A DNA stretch of 64,000 nt from assembly GCA_026724425.1 (NCBI GenBank), contig JAIUCV010000651.1, forward strand, positions 62,001-126,000, given 5' to 3'. Numbering within the stretch: the stretch's first letter is position 1; each line of letters opens with the position of its first letter. The notes under the pieces are model-generated. The model did not search any database. It saw only the letters and a program-made list of their open reading frames with translations, and was not told the origin of the DNA. Made by a program: the position numbers and the translations under genes. Positions 47,271-61,189 of the stretch are shown piece by piece. This stretch comes from Erythrophleum ivorense (Eukaryota; Streptophyta; Magnoliopsida; Fabales; Fabaceae).

Positions 47271-49905
47271 TCCATTTAATAAGGATAGAGGGACCAAGAA
47301 AATAATAGTAAAAAAAGAGAAAGTATAATCTATACATATTGTTTTTTTTTTGGTATCATTGTCTAAACATTACAAGAAATTAACATATGTGAATTTTAAA
47401 GAATCAAAGGTGCTTACAACTCTCCTTAAACTCTTATCTATAATTTAAATAAGTTCAGTGCAAAAAATAAATAATTTAGATAACTGAATGTTGATTTTAA
47501 ATCTACATAAAAATACTTAAAATAAAATCTTTTAATTTTTTTTTCTTAATTTAAACCTATCTATGTCAATTAAAATAAGTAATAGACATTACTTTTTTTT
47601 TTTACATATTTGTATATTTAACTGAATTTATCACAAAAGTTCTTCGCATGATACCATTTATTGTAATGATTCAAAAGCTTACTTTGATTGTATATTTTTT
47701 CGTAGATTTTTTGTTCATAATATCGTTATTTTTCTGATTTTGTTTTTTTAAAAATGTGACTTTTTTTGGGGCCCTGTGTATGGGCCCACCAACAGCGGTC
47801 CCCACAGAAAACATAAACGTCTGAGTCTAAAGTTGCGTGTCTCAATCGCACAGTACGTGGACCACTTGTTGCCGTTGGTTCAGTAGTGAAGGACACAAAA
47901 ATTATGGCCAAAGGAAAAAAAAAACCAAAAAAAAAAAACACAAGACAAAATTAACCTAGCCAAAGAATCTGGAACGATTCATTTTGATTCTTTTAATTCT
48001 TGAAAAGGAATTGAAGATATCAATTTTTCTTGAAAAAGTCATATTTTTTATATTTATAATTTGACTTAATCTTTAAGTTATTTTTTATAATTTAAAATTT
48101 TGTTAAATAATTTTTAACTTAATCACTGTCATTATATTTTTTTCAATATTTTTTCTAAAATAATCTTGTTTTGTTATCTATATATTTATACTTTTTATTA
48201 ACATAAATTATACATATTTAGAATATTAAGATAATATATAATTAGTTATATCAATAATTTAACAAAATTTTAACAGAATCTTAACAATAGAGACTATGTT
48301 AACAAAATTTATAAATTGTAAGGACAAAATTATACATTTTTAAATCACGAAAACCAAATTAAAAAATTAAATAAAACTATAAAGATTAAAAGCATAATTT
48401 TCTCATTTTCTTAAAAATAAATATATTTTGTGTAGAATTTATTTATATAATGAAACTCATAATTCCTCTGTGTTTTACATACAATCTATCATTTAAATTA
48501 AAACTTTTTATAAAATTAAATTTACTTACTGCACCATCCAAATTTCTCGTAAATTTTCTTCGTTCCGTTCTAAAGCAATGACACATGGCTAGGGACCCTA
48601 CCTTGGTTGCCTAATTTAAAGATATTCTTTCCTCGTAGCCAAGCAAAAGTGTACCAAAAACTCCCTCAGCAAACAAGAAATGCAACCAAAATTTGGAAAA
48701 ATTCCCCCCCAAAATAAAGTATAAGTACATTAAAATACTTAATAAAAATTAAATAATTTTAATAATTTACATTATTTCTCCAAATTAATTTAAATTACTT
48801 ATGTTAATTTATTTCATCCAAGCTTTATCCAACTCCTTCAAAAGAAAAAAGACTATTTTAAAGGTGGATTTAGTTGCGAGAATTAGATAAAATAAAAAAA
48901 ATATAACAGAATAAAAATGAATATTATAATGCATAAGATTTGTTTGATATGTCAAAAAAAAGAGAATAAAAATATTATCATATTTTTTATTTAGTTAAAT
49001 GTAAATAAAGTAGAAATAACTATCAAAAAGACCAAAATATCATTATAAATAAATAATAATAATAAATATATAATTTTTTATAGTGCCCCTATAGCTATGG
49101 GGCTCATTCCCGTGTATAGCGATGCTTTCTTTTTTTAAATGGGATGATTTTGGTTTCTATCACATGTTGGAAGCTAAGCTTTTCATAAAAAGTCTTTTAT
49201 TGCTTTTCCTATAACCAAACGTGCGATGCAATTGGAATGTTAGCTGATTTTTCATTTCTTAAGGTGGTATTCTTACAACCGAACCTAACATAAGTTTTAC
49301 TAGAAGTTATGCATGATTTATTTTTTATGGATATTTACTTGAAACTTTGAAATAGAAAAAAAAAAAATTAAGACACACATATTTCCGATTATGTATTGAA
49401 TAATTATGAAAACTTGATACTAATAAAATATTTTAATATGAGATTGTCTATTTAAAATCATCAGTCTTAAACATGTAAGATTGGCATAGAAACATATATT
49501 GACCTTACATTCTAGTTTTTAAGCTAAAAACTAATTGTAAAATTAGTATTCTCTTAAATTTTAAAATAGAACAAAACATGTTACTTTTTTTATATAAAGC
49601 ATAATTTTTTTAAATGTTTTATTTTTTGATATTACTGAAGGTGATAATCTAATCATATAGTTTCACTAACTTAGTCTTCCTCAATCATATCAAGTCAAAT
49701 TAGATTAGGTACAACAAAAATTATCAATTTGGTTTGGCCAATTTGACTCAACCCAATTTTATTATTTTTTAAAAAATTATTTTATAAAAACTTATATAAA
49801 ATTTTTTAAAAGTTATTTTATATTTTTTATAAATTTTTTTAAAATAAATAAATAAAATAAAATGACTTGACTTCCTTAAAAAAATTAGATCAACGCGACT
49901 TGAGC
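47271..49905. other. Non-coding right part of the left duplication unit
   Basis: Corresponds to 55010-58650 in the right unit. It contains a short, less AT-rich segment (47765-47890) also found at 55518-55640. About 430 bp near 48870-49300 is absent from the right unit. No gene recognised. Confidence 0.55.
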
Positions 49906-50954
49906 CCAAAGTTATTTATATTATGTACATTTGATTATCTCAATTGGGATTTATCTTCAGACGTGGGTATTCCTTGTGATTTCAGTGTTAAACAATCTTG
50001 AATACAATTAATTTATCTGCAATTCTTCAGAGTGAAAATTGCAATTCCAATCGATAGAGTAGACAAATGTTAGTAACTATGCTTGGGATTCGTCCTTTGA
50101 AGTTTGTATTTACGGAACCACTTATCATGAATGTTGTTAGAGATTTTGATCCTGAAACAGGCTGTTTTGTATTAGAGGAATGTTTCCCAGATTGATCGAT
50201 TTTGAGGTTTGGATTCACTTTTGAATGTATTTTTTTTAAATTAATTAAATGAGTCTTCTTAATATCGAATGCTGTTTAGCAAATTTGGTTTTTATTTTTA
50301 AATAATTCAAGGGAAGTAGAAAGATTGGTAGAGAAATAAGAAAACTTTGTACATGAAATAAAGACTTGCTTGGTGAAAGAGAACTGTATTTTGTTTTCAT
50401 AAAAGGTTAATTATTTATAAAAAAGACCTTGTACATATTGGCCAAGCATAAAATTGTAGAACTTCGATGCATAAAACTTCTAAAGTACAGTTTCAAGGTC
50501 TGAGATATTTGTCATCTAATTTTTTAATAAAAAATATAATAAGTGAATCATTTTTACGTGGTCATATAATTTGGTGTTTTAAAAAATATTTATTTAAAAA
50601 TCTAATATTAAATACTTATAAATTTTGCTTAAATCTAATCTAAGTGTATTTTACCAAATGCAAGTTTGGGTGAGACTAAATCAACCACCTAATTGAATCC
50701 CTACATAATTTCAATCTATATCAATCAGTGATATAATCTCCATCAATCGAAACAAGGGCAAAGACAGAAAAGGCGATCACCTTCTGCTTTCTTTTCCTCG
50801 ATTTCCTTTTGACTTGAAATTGATTTCTTTTTTTGGGCTATCTAATTATTGTTGCATCTTTTGTGGGCTTTGTTATATGTAAGTTTATTATTATTTTGGA
50901 TTCACAAAATTTTACATAAAAAAAAAACTAAACTAAACTAAACAAATAGAACTA

Positions 50955-51270
50955 ATGCTTGATTTGGTTAGAGAATATAAGCTATGTCTGGAAACGCAGT
51001 AGTTTTCTCTAAAATCATGTTTCATGTGAAGCAAAATATTGTTGTTTTTATATTAAAATAATTTTTTTATTGAATTTTTAAACGTGCGCATAATGATAAA
51101 ATAAATGTAAAATATGAGTAGATGAGAATATGTGAGATATAAAATGACTATTTTATCCTTATTTTTAAAAAAGTGATTTGATAAATAAAATAATAAATAT
51201 AAAGACATAATAAACATTACACAAATTATATAAAGGAAATAATTTCACTTCACACCCAACCAAACGGAAC
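50955..51270. mobile_element. MITE insertion in the right duplication unit
   Basis: A 316-bp segment flanked by CTA on both sides (50952-50954 and 51271-51273). The left unit has the empty site with a single CTA at 34590-34592. The ends share a TTTGGTT core in inverted orientation (GATTTGGTTAGAG against CGTTTGGTTGGG). A 3-bp target duplication fits a PIF/Harbinger-type MITE. Confidence 0.7.
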
Positions 51271-51294
51271 CTAGTTGTATAAACTTGTCAAACA

Positions 51295-51317
51295 ATATAT
51301 ATATATATATATATATA
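51295..51317. repeat. TA microsatellite (right unit)
   Basis: About 23 bases of TA repeat. Confidence 0.85.
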
Positions 51318-52891
51318 ATGAGTCTCAATTCTAGGGTATTTTTATGGGTTTTTATTAATTTAATGTTCGTATTTGTGACATTTTTATACCTTCCTTTTAT
51401 CAGTTGAATCTTCTTTTCTTACGTCTCCTAAACAAAATTTCTCATCCTTGGCTATAGAATCAAGTTGAAATTTAATTATACCATAGTCTGAATTCTAATA
51501 GATCGGAAAAACAAAATCAGTAGGTAAAAGAACATTGTGACATATAATATGAGAACCCCTTTTGATTCTTTATTTTTTTTTCAAATAAAAATAAATGACC
51601 ATAGTTTGCACAATTGCTTTTTTTTTTTTTTCTCTAATATTAATAATAGTTTAAAGGTCAAGTCAACCAAATAATAAGAGTCATAACAAATAATTTTTTG
51701 TTTTTAAAAAATAAATACTTATTTATAGTGATATCTATCTATGATGACCAAATAATTATATTGAATTATCACCGTATTCTTTAAAGTAATAATCACGTAA
51801 TATGATAATAATTTAGTCTCTCACCTAAATATCATGCTACACAAGTCACAAAGGCTCCTCATTTATGAAATTTCTTAAAACCTTTATTCATTGTGATTTA
51901 AATTTAATATTTACGGTTGCACAAATTTATAAACAATAAATAGACAAGTGTTTAACAAACTAATTTTTTCTTTTTCTGATAAAAATACTCTATTTTTTTC
52001 TTTTAAGATCACAACAAAATTTCATCCCCAAAAATCTCAATGCGAATTTTAACGCTTATTCTATCAATTAGATAAATAGAAATATGACTCTTTTTTTTTA
52101 ACTATTATTACAATATGTTAAGATAAATTATACATTTTTTATAAAAATATTACATTACTTAATTTTATAATAACTCTAAATTTGTAAGACAAAAAAGATA
52201 ATTTTATTTTGAATAAATTACGGAAATTTTTAAAAATTTTGCTGAAACTATACAATTTTTTTCTCTATTCTCGAAATATATACAAATTGTCCCTAAAAAA
52301 ATTATTTTACATTTTAACTTAATTTTAAAATTTTTGACCAAAATACCCTCCATTTAATTTGTTTAACATAAAAATAATATATTTAAATTAATTGAAGATA
52401 TTTTAATAAAAAAATTTAAGATTAAATTAAAGTATAAGATAAATTTTATTTTAAAATATATTTGTGTACACTTAAAAAATTAAATAATTTCAATAAAACA
52501 CACAAATTTTGTAAATTTTATTCTTACTTTTTACGACATGTATATCTTAAAGAATCACGAAACGATGATAGAATATTTTTTTCCCTTTTGCATCATCCTG
52601 AGATCGAAAAGTTTCTTCCAACCTGCCAAACGACGCAAAAAAAAGTCTCAAACTACCCCACAATTCTATATTTACTCAAGTAATTCCATAAAGAAAGGAA
52701 AGCTAGCAACTTTATTGATGCAATTTGATCATTTAGGAACTTGGTGATTAAGCTATGTGAATTGCATCACCAGTCACCACACATAATAGAGCTGAATATT
52801 TCTTCTTTTTTCCTCATTACTTCTTTCAAAATACCAACTTCTAATTTACAAAACCTGTGTGTCTTCCTTCTTTCTCTCTACATCTTCCTTC

Positions 52892-55800
52892 TCATGACCT
52901 ACCCTTGAGAAAGCTTATGCACAGTCTCTTCCATGCCTCCCTATCTGGCTCCCACAATGCCGCCTTCGCCCTTGCCTCGGCTGCAAAAGCTTCCTGTGAT
53001 CCCAAACACAAATAACAAGTCAATTAATACACATTACAACTTTTGATGATTTGAAGAACTAGAAGGAAGATGGTTATATATACCATGATGAAATTGCGCT
53101 GGATGAGTCGATCGATGAGGTGCAAAAGAATGTCTTTGGTGTACTCAGGGTGGCCTTGGATTCCCATGATGTGATCGCCATACCTAAACATCTCAATTCC
53201 AGTCTTATCTGACCAAGCAATCACCTCTGCCTTAGCAGGCAGCTCTCTAACCTAAACTCCATATCATGAACTATGATCAGCTAAGTCTATAACAGATAAG
53301 TAACTAAATCAATCATAAAAGTAACATGTGTAGGAGTCTTATTACGATTGGTTAATTCAGTCTATCTAAAAATATCTCACTATCCTAATATTAGTTTTGT
53401 AATTTTTACAAATGCACATACCTCGTCACGATGGCATTCAATTATAGAAAGCTTTGAAGGGAGCTTGAGAGATGACAAAGCCAGTGATGATGAAGATGAC
53501 AAAGTTACGGTTCTGATACCGATGTCCCAACCGGTGGTAGATCGAGTCACCATCCCTCCCAATGCTCGACCAAGTATCTAGTCAAATACAACCCTAATTT
53601 TCATGAGAAACTTTTTAATATGTACATGTAATCTTTAGCCATTGAAGAAAAAAAAAAAGAACAGTAAAAGGAGCTATACATAGGCACTATTTTAATTAAT
53701 ACATGACACTTGGCCAAACATTATCTGATAGGTTAGAAACCCATAATCTCATCCAACTCATAAAGTTTGTTTTATAGCACACAAAGGAGATATGGATTAT
53801 GGAACACCATATCGCAAGATAAACTTAAATTATGCTTTTGGGAATTATGGGGACCCACAACAACGTGAGATATTTTTATAGAAGTTTGGATATCATAAAA
53901 GGTAGAGTAACAAACAATCATGCCCCCCTTACCAAACAAAACCTAATAGTTTTTGTTCTCATATAAGAGATATTAATAATAAATTATTAGTGAATATAGA
54001 AAAATAATAATCCAATCTAAATCTATCTTTTCTTTCTTTGATTAAGTGAAGTCAACTTTTGTCACCAAATTTTGGTAGATGCTATTAGGTGACAAATCAA
54101 AGTGCAATGTGGTTCCAATGTATTTATTTAATTTTTTTAAAGAATAAATTATATAAATTTCCTTTGAGTTTTGCTAAAATTACACAAATCTCTCCTAAAA
54201 CAAAAGTTCCCTTACATTTTAGTAAAGTATTTCAATAAAAAAAATTTTAAAAATTAGACTAAAGTATAAAGTAATTTTTATTTTGAGAGAGATCAGTGTA
54301 TATTTTATAAATAAAAAGATAATCTGTATAATTTTAATAAAATTTGAAAAGATTTATGTAATTTACTTTTATTTTAACAAAGTCGCTTATTTATTTTTCA
54401 CACTTTGAGAAATTTTCAATTACACATGGAAACTAAGAACATGGAATAAACAGATAATATTCAAAGTTATCTTGAATTGCAAACAAAACAAGGGATAAAT
54501 AGTGACTCCATTTTTTATATTCCATTAGTATTGAGCTTTTAGTAATATTGTTATTTATGTAGCCATTAATATTCATTTTTTAAATCAAAGTAATGTAATT
54601 AAATTTAAGACATGATTAAATTAGAATTCAAATTAAAAAAAATATGTAAAATCTCTTCTTCAACTTGAGTCACTTGCAAATAAATTGACTTTCACATTTT
54701 AAGAAAAAGATTTTCTTATTTATTCTATTAACCTCATATGTCACTTCAAATTTAATCGTACTTAATATACAAACTCTTATTTGTCTCCAATATTGATTGG
54801 TTCAATTTAGAATGTTAAAAGAAAAGAAAATCTGAAATGACATGTGAGGTATAAAATTGAGTTTTAGAGGATGAATGCGAAAGTTGAGAGATATTTGTTT
54901 TCTTTTTTGGTAGTTTTCCTAAAATTTAAGGGAAAATATTCGTATTTTTACTAAATTTCCAGCATGATTGGTTTTTTATACTGTCCTCCTAAACACCAAT
55001 TTCCAATTTTGGGTCCACTTGATAAGGGACCCCAAAATTAAAAAGTAAAATGAGATAAAATATAATCTATACATACTCTTATATTATCTTTTTTAATCAT
55101 TGTCTAAAATTAATAAGAAATTAACATATGTGAATTATAATAATCAAACGTCCTTACAACTCTCCCTCCAATCCCCATTTAAACTCGTATCTATAATTTA
55201 AATAATTTTGGTGCAAAAAATGAATAATTTATATAACTGAATATTGATTGTAAATCTACACAAAAATATTTAAATTAAAATTTTAATTTTTACATTTTTT
55301 ATCAATTTAATCTTATCTATGTTAATTAAAATAAATAATAGACTTTACCTTTTTTTTTTGACATATATGTATATTTAACTGAATTTATCACAAGAGTTTT
55401 TCGCATCATACGATTTATTGTGATGATTCAAAAGTTTACCTTTACTGTATATTTTTTGTTCATAGTATTATTATTTTTCTGATTATGTTTTCTTTTTTTA
55501 AAAAAGTGACTTTTTGGTGGGCCCTGTGCATGGGCCACCAACAGTGCCCCGACAGAATACATAAACGTCTGAGTCTAATGTTGAGTGTCTCAATTCACAG
55601 TACATGGATCACTTGTTGCCGTAGGTTCAGTAATGTCCATCCCAAAAAGTATTGGCCAAAGAAAAAAGATGTAGAATGTTAAAAGAAAATCTGTCAACAA
55701 GTGATTTGTCTCCAATATTGACAGGTTCAATGTAGAATGTTAAAAGAAAATCTGAAATGACACGTGAAATATAAAATTGATTTTTAGAAGGTGAAAGTGA

Positions 55801-58800
55801 AAGTTGAGAGATTTGTTTTTTGATATTTTTCCTAAAATTTATGGGAAAATATTTGTACTTTTCCCAAATTTTCAGCACAATTGGTTTGGTACACTGTCCA
55901 AAACACCAATTTCCAATTTTGGGTCCCCTTGATATAGATAGAGGAAGCCCGAAAAAAATAAATAAATAAAAATAGAGTAAGTATAATCTATCCATACTCT
56001 TTTTTTTATTCGCTATCATTGTCTGAAATTAATAAAAAATTAACGTATGTGAATTTTAAAGAATCGAAGGTCCTTACAACTCTCCCTCCAATCCCCATCT
56101 AAACTCTTACCTATAATTTAAATAATTTCAGTGCAAAAAACAAAAAATTTACATAACTGAATATTGATTTCAAATCTACATAAAAATATTTTTATTTTTC
56201 TAAAATTTTTTCTCAATTTAAACTTATCTATGTTAATTAAAATAAATAATACACTTTACGCTCTCTTTTTTTTCACATATTTGCATATTTAACTGAATTT
56301 ATCACAAAAGTTCTTCGCATGATACCATTTATTGTGATTATTCAAAAGTTTACTTTTATTGTAGAATTTTTTGTTCATAATATTATCATTTTCCTGATTT
56401 TGTTTTTTCAAAAACATGAACGTCTAGGTTTACTCTTGAGGGTCTCAATCGCATAGTACGTGGACTACTTGTTACCGTGGGTTCAGTGGTGAACAACACA
56501 AAAACTATGGACCAAAGAAAAAAAAAAAACACTGCAACACAATTATCCTCGCCGAGGAATCTCGAATGGATTCATTTAGATTCTTTTAATTTTTGAAAAA
56601 GAATTAACGATATCATTTTCCTTTTCAAAAAAGTCATGTTTTTTATATTAATAATTTCACTTAATATTTAATTTACCTTTTATAATTTAAAAACTTATTA
56701 AATAATTTTTACTTTAATCACTGTTATTATAATTTTATCATATATGTGAAGTAATTTTTTTATTATTTATATATTTACATTTTTTGTTAACATAAATTAT
56801 ATATATATAGAGTATTAAGATAATATATAAAACATATAATTTGTTATATCAATAAAATTTAACAAAATATTAATAAAATTTTCATAATAGAGACTAAATT
56901 TAAAAAAATTATAAGTTGTAAAGACTCAATTATAAATTTTTAATCATAGAAACTAAATTAAAAAATTAAATAAAATTATAAAGACTGAAAGTATAATTTT
57001 CTCAGTTTCTTAAAAATAGATATATTTTGTGTAGAACTTATTTATATAATGAAACTCATAATTCCTGTGAGTTTTACATAAAATCTATCATTTAAATTAA
57101 TTTTTTTATAAAATTAAATTTAAGTACACTTTATTATAATTTTATTATTAAGTTTTTATATAAAAATATAATATGTATAAGATTTATTTTTATAAAAAAC
57201 CTAGTTATATAATATTAAATTATAAAAATCGTCTATTTATTTTTTTAAATTTTTAATTAAAAAAATTGATAATAAAGATACACACATTATATTTATTTAT
57301 TTAAAGAATGACTCCTCTCCGACGCCTGACAGAGAGCATTCCACACCAATGTCTTTCCACGCACTCTACATGCGTGTGCATTATACGCTATTTCCTTAAA
57401 GCGTAACCGACTACATATGAGAAAGTTAAATCAAATGCCTTCAGATCTTGTAAATTATGCTACGTTTGGTTTGGTGAACCGCACGTAATGTTTTTTATAC
57501 AATTTGTATAATATTTATTATTTTATTATATTAATCTATATAATATCTATTATTATGTTATATTTATTATTTTACTTATTAAATTAATTTTTAAAAAATA
57601 AAAATAAAATAATTATTTTTTATCTCTCTTATCTTTATTTATTTATAATTTATTTATATTCTCTAACCAAGTATATCTTTGATCTCGACCCTTTGTGTTT
57701 ATTTGATAAATGTATTATATAAATTTAAAAAGAAACAGAAAAAGTAGATACGACTTATACACTTCCCTTTTGTAATTCTCTCTCTTCTTACTTTTTCTCT
57801 CTAAATTTACTTACTGCATTATCCAAATTTCTTGTAAATTTTCTTCGTTCGGTTCTAAAGAGTGTATCAAAAACTCTCTCAACAAAGAAGAAATGCAACC
57901 AAAATTTGGAAAAATTCTCCCCCAAAAAAAATGTATCAGTATATTAAAATAATTAACAAAAATTAAATAATTTTAATATTTTACTTTATTACTCCAAATT
58001 AATTTAAATTACTTATCTTAAATAAATTATACATAGAATTCATCCACGCTTTACCCAACTCCTTCAAAAGAATGTAAGGCCACTTCAAATTTTATTAGAA
58101 GAAAGTTATGCATGATTTATTCTTAATAAATATTGACTTGAAACTTTGAAATATAAAAGAAATTTTTAGACATACATATTTCCCATAAATGTATTCAATA
58201 ATTATCGATGTGAACTTAATAACGATAAAATATTTTAATCCGAGATTGTTTATTCAAAACCACCAGTCTTAAACACGTAAGATAGGGAAAAATATACTCA
58301 AGTTACATTATCGTTTTCGAACTAAAGGCTACTTATAAAATTAGCATTCTCTTAAAATATAACAAAACACGTCGCTTTTTTATATTTAGTGTCCAAAGTG
58401 ATATATTGCAATATTTTAATGTTTAATATCAACTTTATAATTAGATTTTAGTTTTGTAGTTCAGACAACACAATTTCATTTAGTCATATCAAACAAAGTC
58501 AAGTCCCAGTTAACTCAACCTAATTTTACTAATTTTTAAAAAATTAGTTTATAAAAATTTATATAAGATTTTTAAAAAATTATTTTGGATTTTTTAAAAA
58601 AAATTTAAAATAAGTAAATAAAATAAAATAACTCGACCACTAGATCGACGCGAGTTCAAAAAATAAAATCCAGTACAGATTCTAAATAAGACAGAGTAGG
58701 CAAAATGCCTAACGTGTAACTTCGAATCCAATCAACTTTTGGAATAAACAATTGATAGCGTGTAGGTGAAGAATGAGTACCTGGTGGCCGAAGCAAATCC

Positions 58801-59089
58801 CGAGAACTTTCTTCCTCATCGAATCCAGTTTCTTGAGGAAAGCGAGGAGGTCGCGGACCCAAGCGTCATTTCCATGGGCGTCATTGCAACTGCCGGTGAT
58901 GACGAAGCCGTCGTAGAGGCCCACCTCCTCGTCCGGCGGGTACTCCCCACGCGCCACCCTGTACACGTCCCACTTCTCCCCTTCCTCCGCCAGCATTCTC
59001 ACGAAAACCCCATAGTACCCTCCGTACATCTTCCTCACGTACTCCGAATCCTCTGCGCACAGCAACACCGCATATCTCTGCTCTCCCAT
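52892..59089 (-). CDS. GGP: Gamma-glutamyl peptidase (class I glutamine amidotransferase-like)
   Basis: Cytosolic enzyme that removes the gamma-glutamyl residue from glutathione or glutathione conjugates; in Arabidopsis GGP1/GGP3 act in sulfur-metabolite synthesis and glutathione turnover. Minus-strand exons: 59089-58781, 53577-53422, 53251-53084, 52993-52892, joining to 735 nt and 244 residues (Arabidopsis GGP1 is about 250). The start is MGEQRYAVLLCAEDSEYV. The nucleophile Cys is in GICFGHQ at the end of exon 1, and the catalytic His-Glu pair is in QGHPEYT in exon 3. Other family words are GWDIGIRTVTL, ECHRDE and AWSDKTGIEMF, and the end is EAWKRLCISFLKGRS. All splice sites are GT-AG. Intron 1 is about 5.2 kb and contains the ~860-bp repeat. 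A dead tandem copy lies at 36528-37234. The substrate is inferred from the family. Confidence 0.93.
54150..55010. repeat. Single full copy of the ~860-bp repeat in GGP intron 1
   Basis: Homologous to each unit of the 37850-47270 array. It is likely close to the ancestral single-copy state. Confidence 0.82.
54960..56510. repeat. Tandem duplication inside GGP intron 1
   Basis: The stretch from 'ccaatttccaattttgggtc' (about 54995) to the 'gttcagtaatg' region (about 55635) recurs from about 55900 to 56500. A partial ~860-bp repeat lies between (about 55690-55900). The two copies are diverged. Confidence 0.75.
57123..57809. other. 687-bp segment present only in the right duplication unit
   Basis: TAAATTTA occurs at 57115-57122 and again at 57802-57809. 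The left unit has it once at 48527-48534 with matching flanks on both sides. It is either an insertion with an 8-bp target duplication in the right unit or a deletion between short repeats in the left. No terminal inverted repeat is evident. It contains a less AT-rich patch at 57305-57420. Confidence 0.6.
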
Positions 59090-59290
59090 TTCTCTCCTCT
59101 CTTTTCCACTCCGATTCGCAACGCACAGAAGGCTTCAACCTACGCTCCGTCCTCTTCTTCTTCTTTCTCTTTCCCTCTCTAAGATTTTAGAGAGACAAAG
59201 TAGAAGACGCCGGACGGAAGTAGAGGAAAGAGATGTAGGAATAGGAGTGTTGTGTTGTGTTTCGATGGGATCCCAACGTTTCGGGGCATT
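59090..59290 (-). promoter_or_regulatory. GGP 5' UTR and proximal promoter
   Basis: Directly upstream of the ATG on the minus strand is a CT-rich leader (about 59090-59190), typical of plant 5' UTRs. Base composition becomes less AT-rich over 58780-59290 than in the surroundings. No clear TATA box is seen. Confidence 0.45.
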
Positions 59291-60187
59291 TTAAAGTGTT
59301 CAAGTTATCAAAATGGACACGTTTTCTTTCTTTATTACGAAAGTGCCCACAGGTTTAGCTGGTCCGGTTCACGGAAGCGAGTCTCCCAAGGTTTTTTTTT
59401 TTAACAAAACGGAGAATTATAATAAAATATCAAAAAATAAAAAAAAATTATTTTTAAAATCTATTACTATTTATTTTAAAATAATTATTATTAAATTTAT
59501 TAATAATTAATTAAACTTAATATAAAAGTCTTTAAAAATAAATTTTTTTATTTCTTGATCCTTAAATGCAAATTTTCCAAACAACAACCCCTGCTTCGAG
59601 TCAAAAGTGGTGTAAAAAGATACATGATATATATAATTTTTTAAATTTTTTAATAAGAGAAGTTATTTTTTTTCTGGAACATAAAAGTGTAATTCTATAA
59701 AGATAATTAAACTAATGTTAAGCAGAAAATAAATTGAAGGAATTGGGATGTAATTTTTAAAATAAAACAATATCTAATACAATTTAGTCAAATTAAAAAA
59801 AAAGATAGTGTAATTTACTATATATAAATTATTGTAAGAATTTTGTTTAAAGCAGTAAATAAATTAAATTGAAAAACGTTAATTATATTAGTCTAACGAA
59901 TTAAAATAAATTGAACTTTAAAAGGTTGGACTAATAATTAAGGAGATAGGATCTAAATTATTTGTGTTCATAGCTTGAGGCCCCTAGTATTTGAAAAAAT
60001 TTATCCTCTTAAAGGTGCTAATTTAAAGGGTGAGATGTATTCATAAAATTATCTTAGAAGAAATTGAGTCTCAGTTAACATACAGACTGTCTAGAAGATA
60101 ATTTTATTATAAAAAATTAAACAAGTTGATTATTTATTTAATTTGTATACATAATTTTTTTATTTAATTTAAATATATCTCTCTCTT

Positions 60188-60211
60188 TATATATATATAT
60201 ATATATATATA
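60188..60211. repeat. TA microsatellite
   Basis: Uninterrupted TA run. Confidence 0.85.
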
Positions 60212-61189
60212 CTATAGTATTAGATAGATGATAACATATTTTAAATAACAAAATATCACACTTGCTTCACCAAATTAGGTGTGAATTGGCAAAGACCAAG
60301 GACATGTTTTGTAATCTTTACTTAAAGGAATTATTTTTATAATTATTATTTAATAATATTTTATTATTTTATTATTTTTTAAAAAATAAAGACACAAATA
60401 TTATTTTTATTATTAAAATTATTTTTATTCCTTGCAATTATATATTTTTTTAACATTCTGCATATTAAATGGAATAATGTGGTGATAGTGGGGACATCGT
60501 GAATGTGACTGGAGTTACAGGCAAGGTTAAAATCAGAACCTAAACTGAAAGGCGATGCAAGTGAGTGGTTTCCAATTCCATTGAAGTAACTTTGGTATAA
60601 ACATTAACTCCAAAGTACCATTTGCTGCAAATATCAAACTTTTCGGTTTTAGTTATAACTTTCCTTTTGTTTTTTATGAGTTGTTACGTTTTGGTGTAGG
60701 CTCATGAGCCATGTAAACGTATCATATAAGTCACGTGGTACAATAATGATTTAATTTTAAAAGATTCTTTAAAAAAAAAATCCTAATTTGATGGTCCTCC
60801 AGTTTTTTTTTTTTTTTTTTCTCTAATGGACTAAAACAATTTTTATTAGATGCAATTGGAACATGATGCATCTAAAAAAATCAAGTGTTAAAATTAAATT
60901 TGTACAGATAAGGTTCATACGCAATACATGTGAAGACTACGTATAAAGTAAATATATAATTCTTCAGTGTACAAATGACGTGACATATCAAGTGTATATA
61001 AAAATTACTTATGAACTAAAACTCTATTATGGTTGAAATTGGATTATCTACAACTGCAATGGTACAATTATACAACTAGAAAAAGAGAGTAATATAAAAA
61101 GAATGAAAATATATATAACACCTATTTCTTCTTTTTTATATTCATTCTTTTATCTTTCTTTAACAATATTATATGCAATTAATTTTAGC

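Larger units (their letters stand above)
33636..49905. repeat. Left unit of a segmental tandem duplication
   Basis: Head-to-tail paralogue of 49908-58650. Matching landmarks in the same order: 33660 with 49932, the 'aaagacagaaaaggcgatc' stretch near 34400 with 50760, the GGP exons 36528-37234 with 52892-53577, the first ~860-bp repeat at 37850 with 54150, and the 'gggccctgtg' segment at 47770 with 55518. The left unit is about twice as long, mainly because of the tandem array at 37850-47270. Apart from the GGP remnant I see no gene in it. Confidence 0.85.
49908..58650. repeat. Right unit of the segmental tandem duplication
   Basis: Paralogue of 33636-49905. It contains GGP exons 2-4 and most of intron 1. 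Similarity to the left unit fades around 58640-58660, about 125 bp before the 3' edge of GGP exon 1 at 58781. The left unit therefore lacks exon 1 and promoter. Confidence 0.85.
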
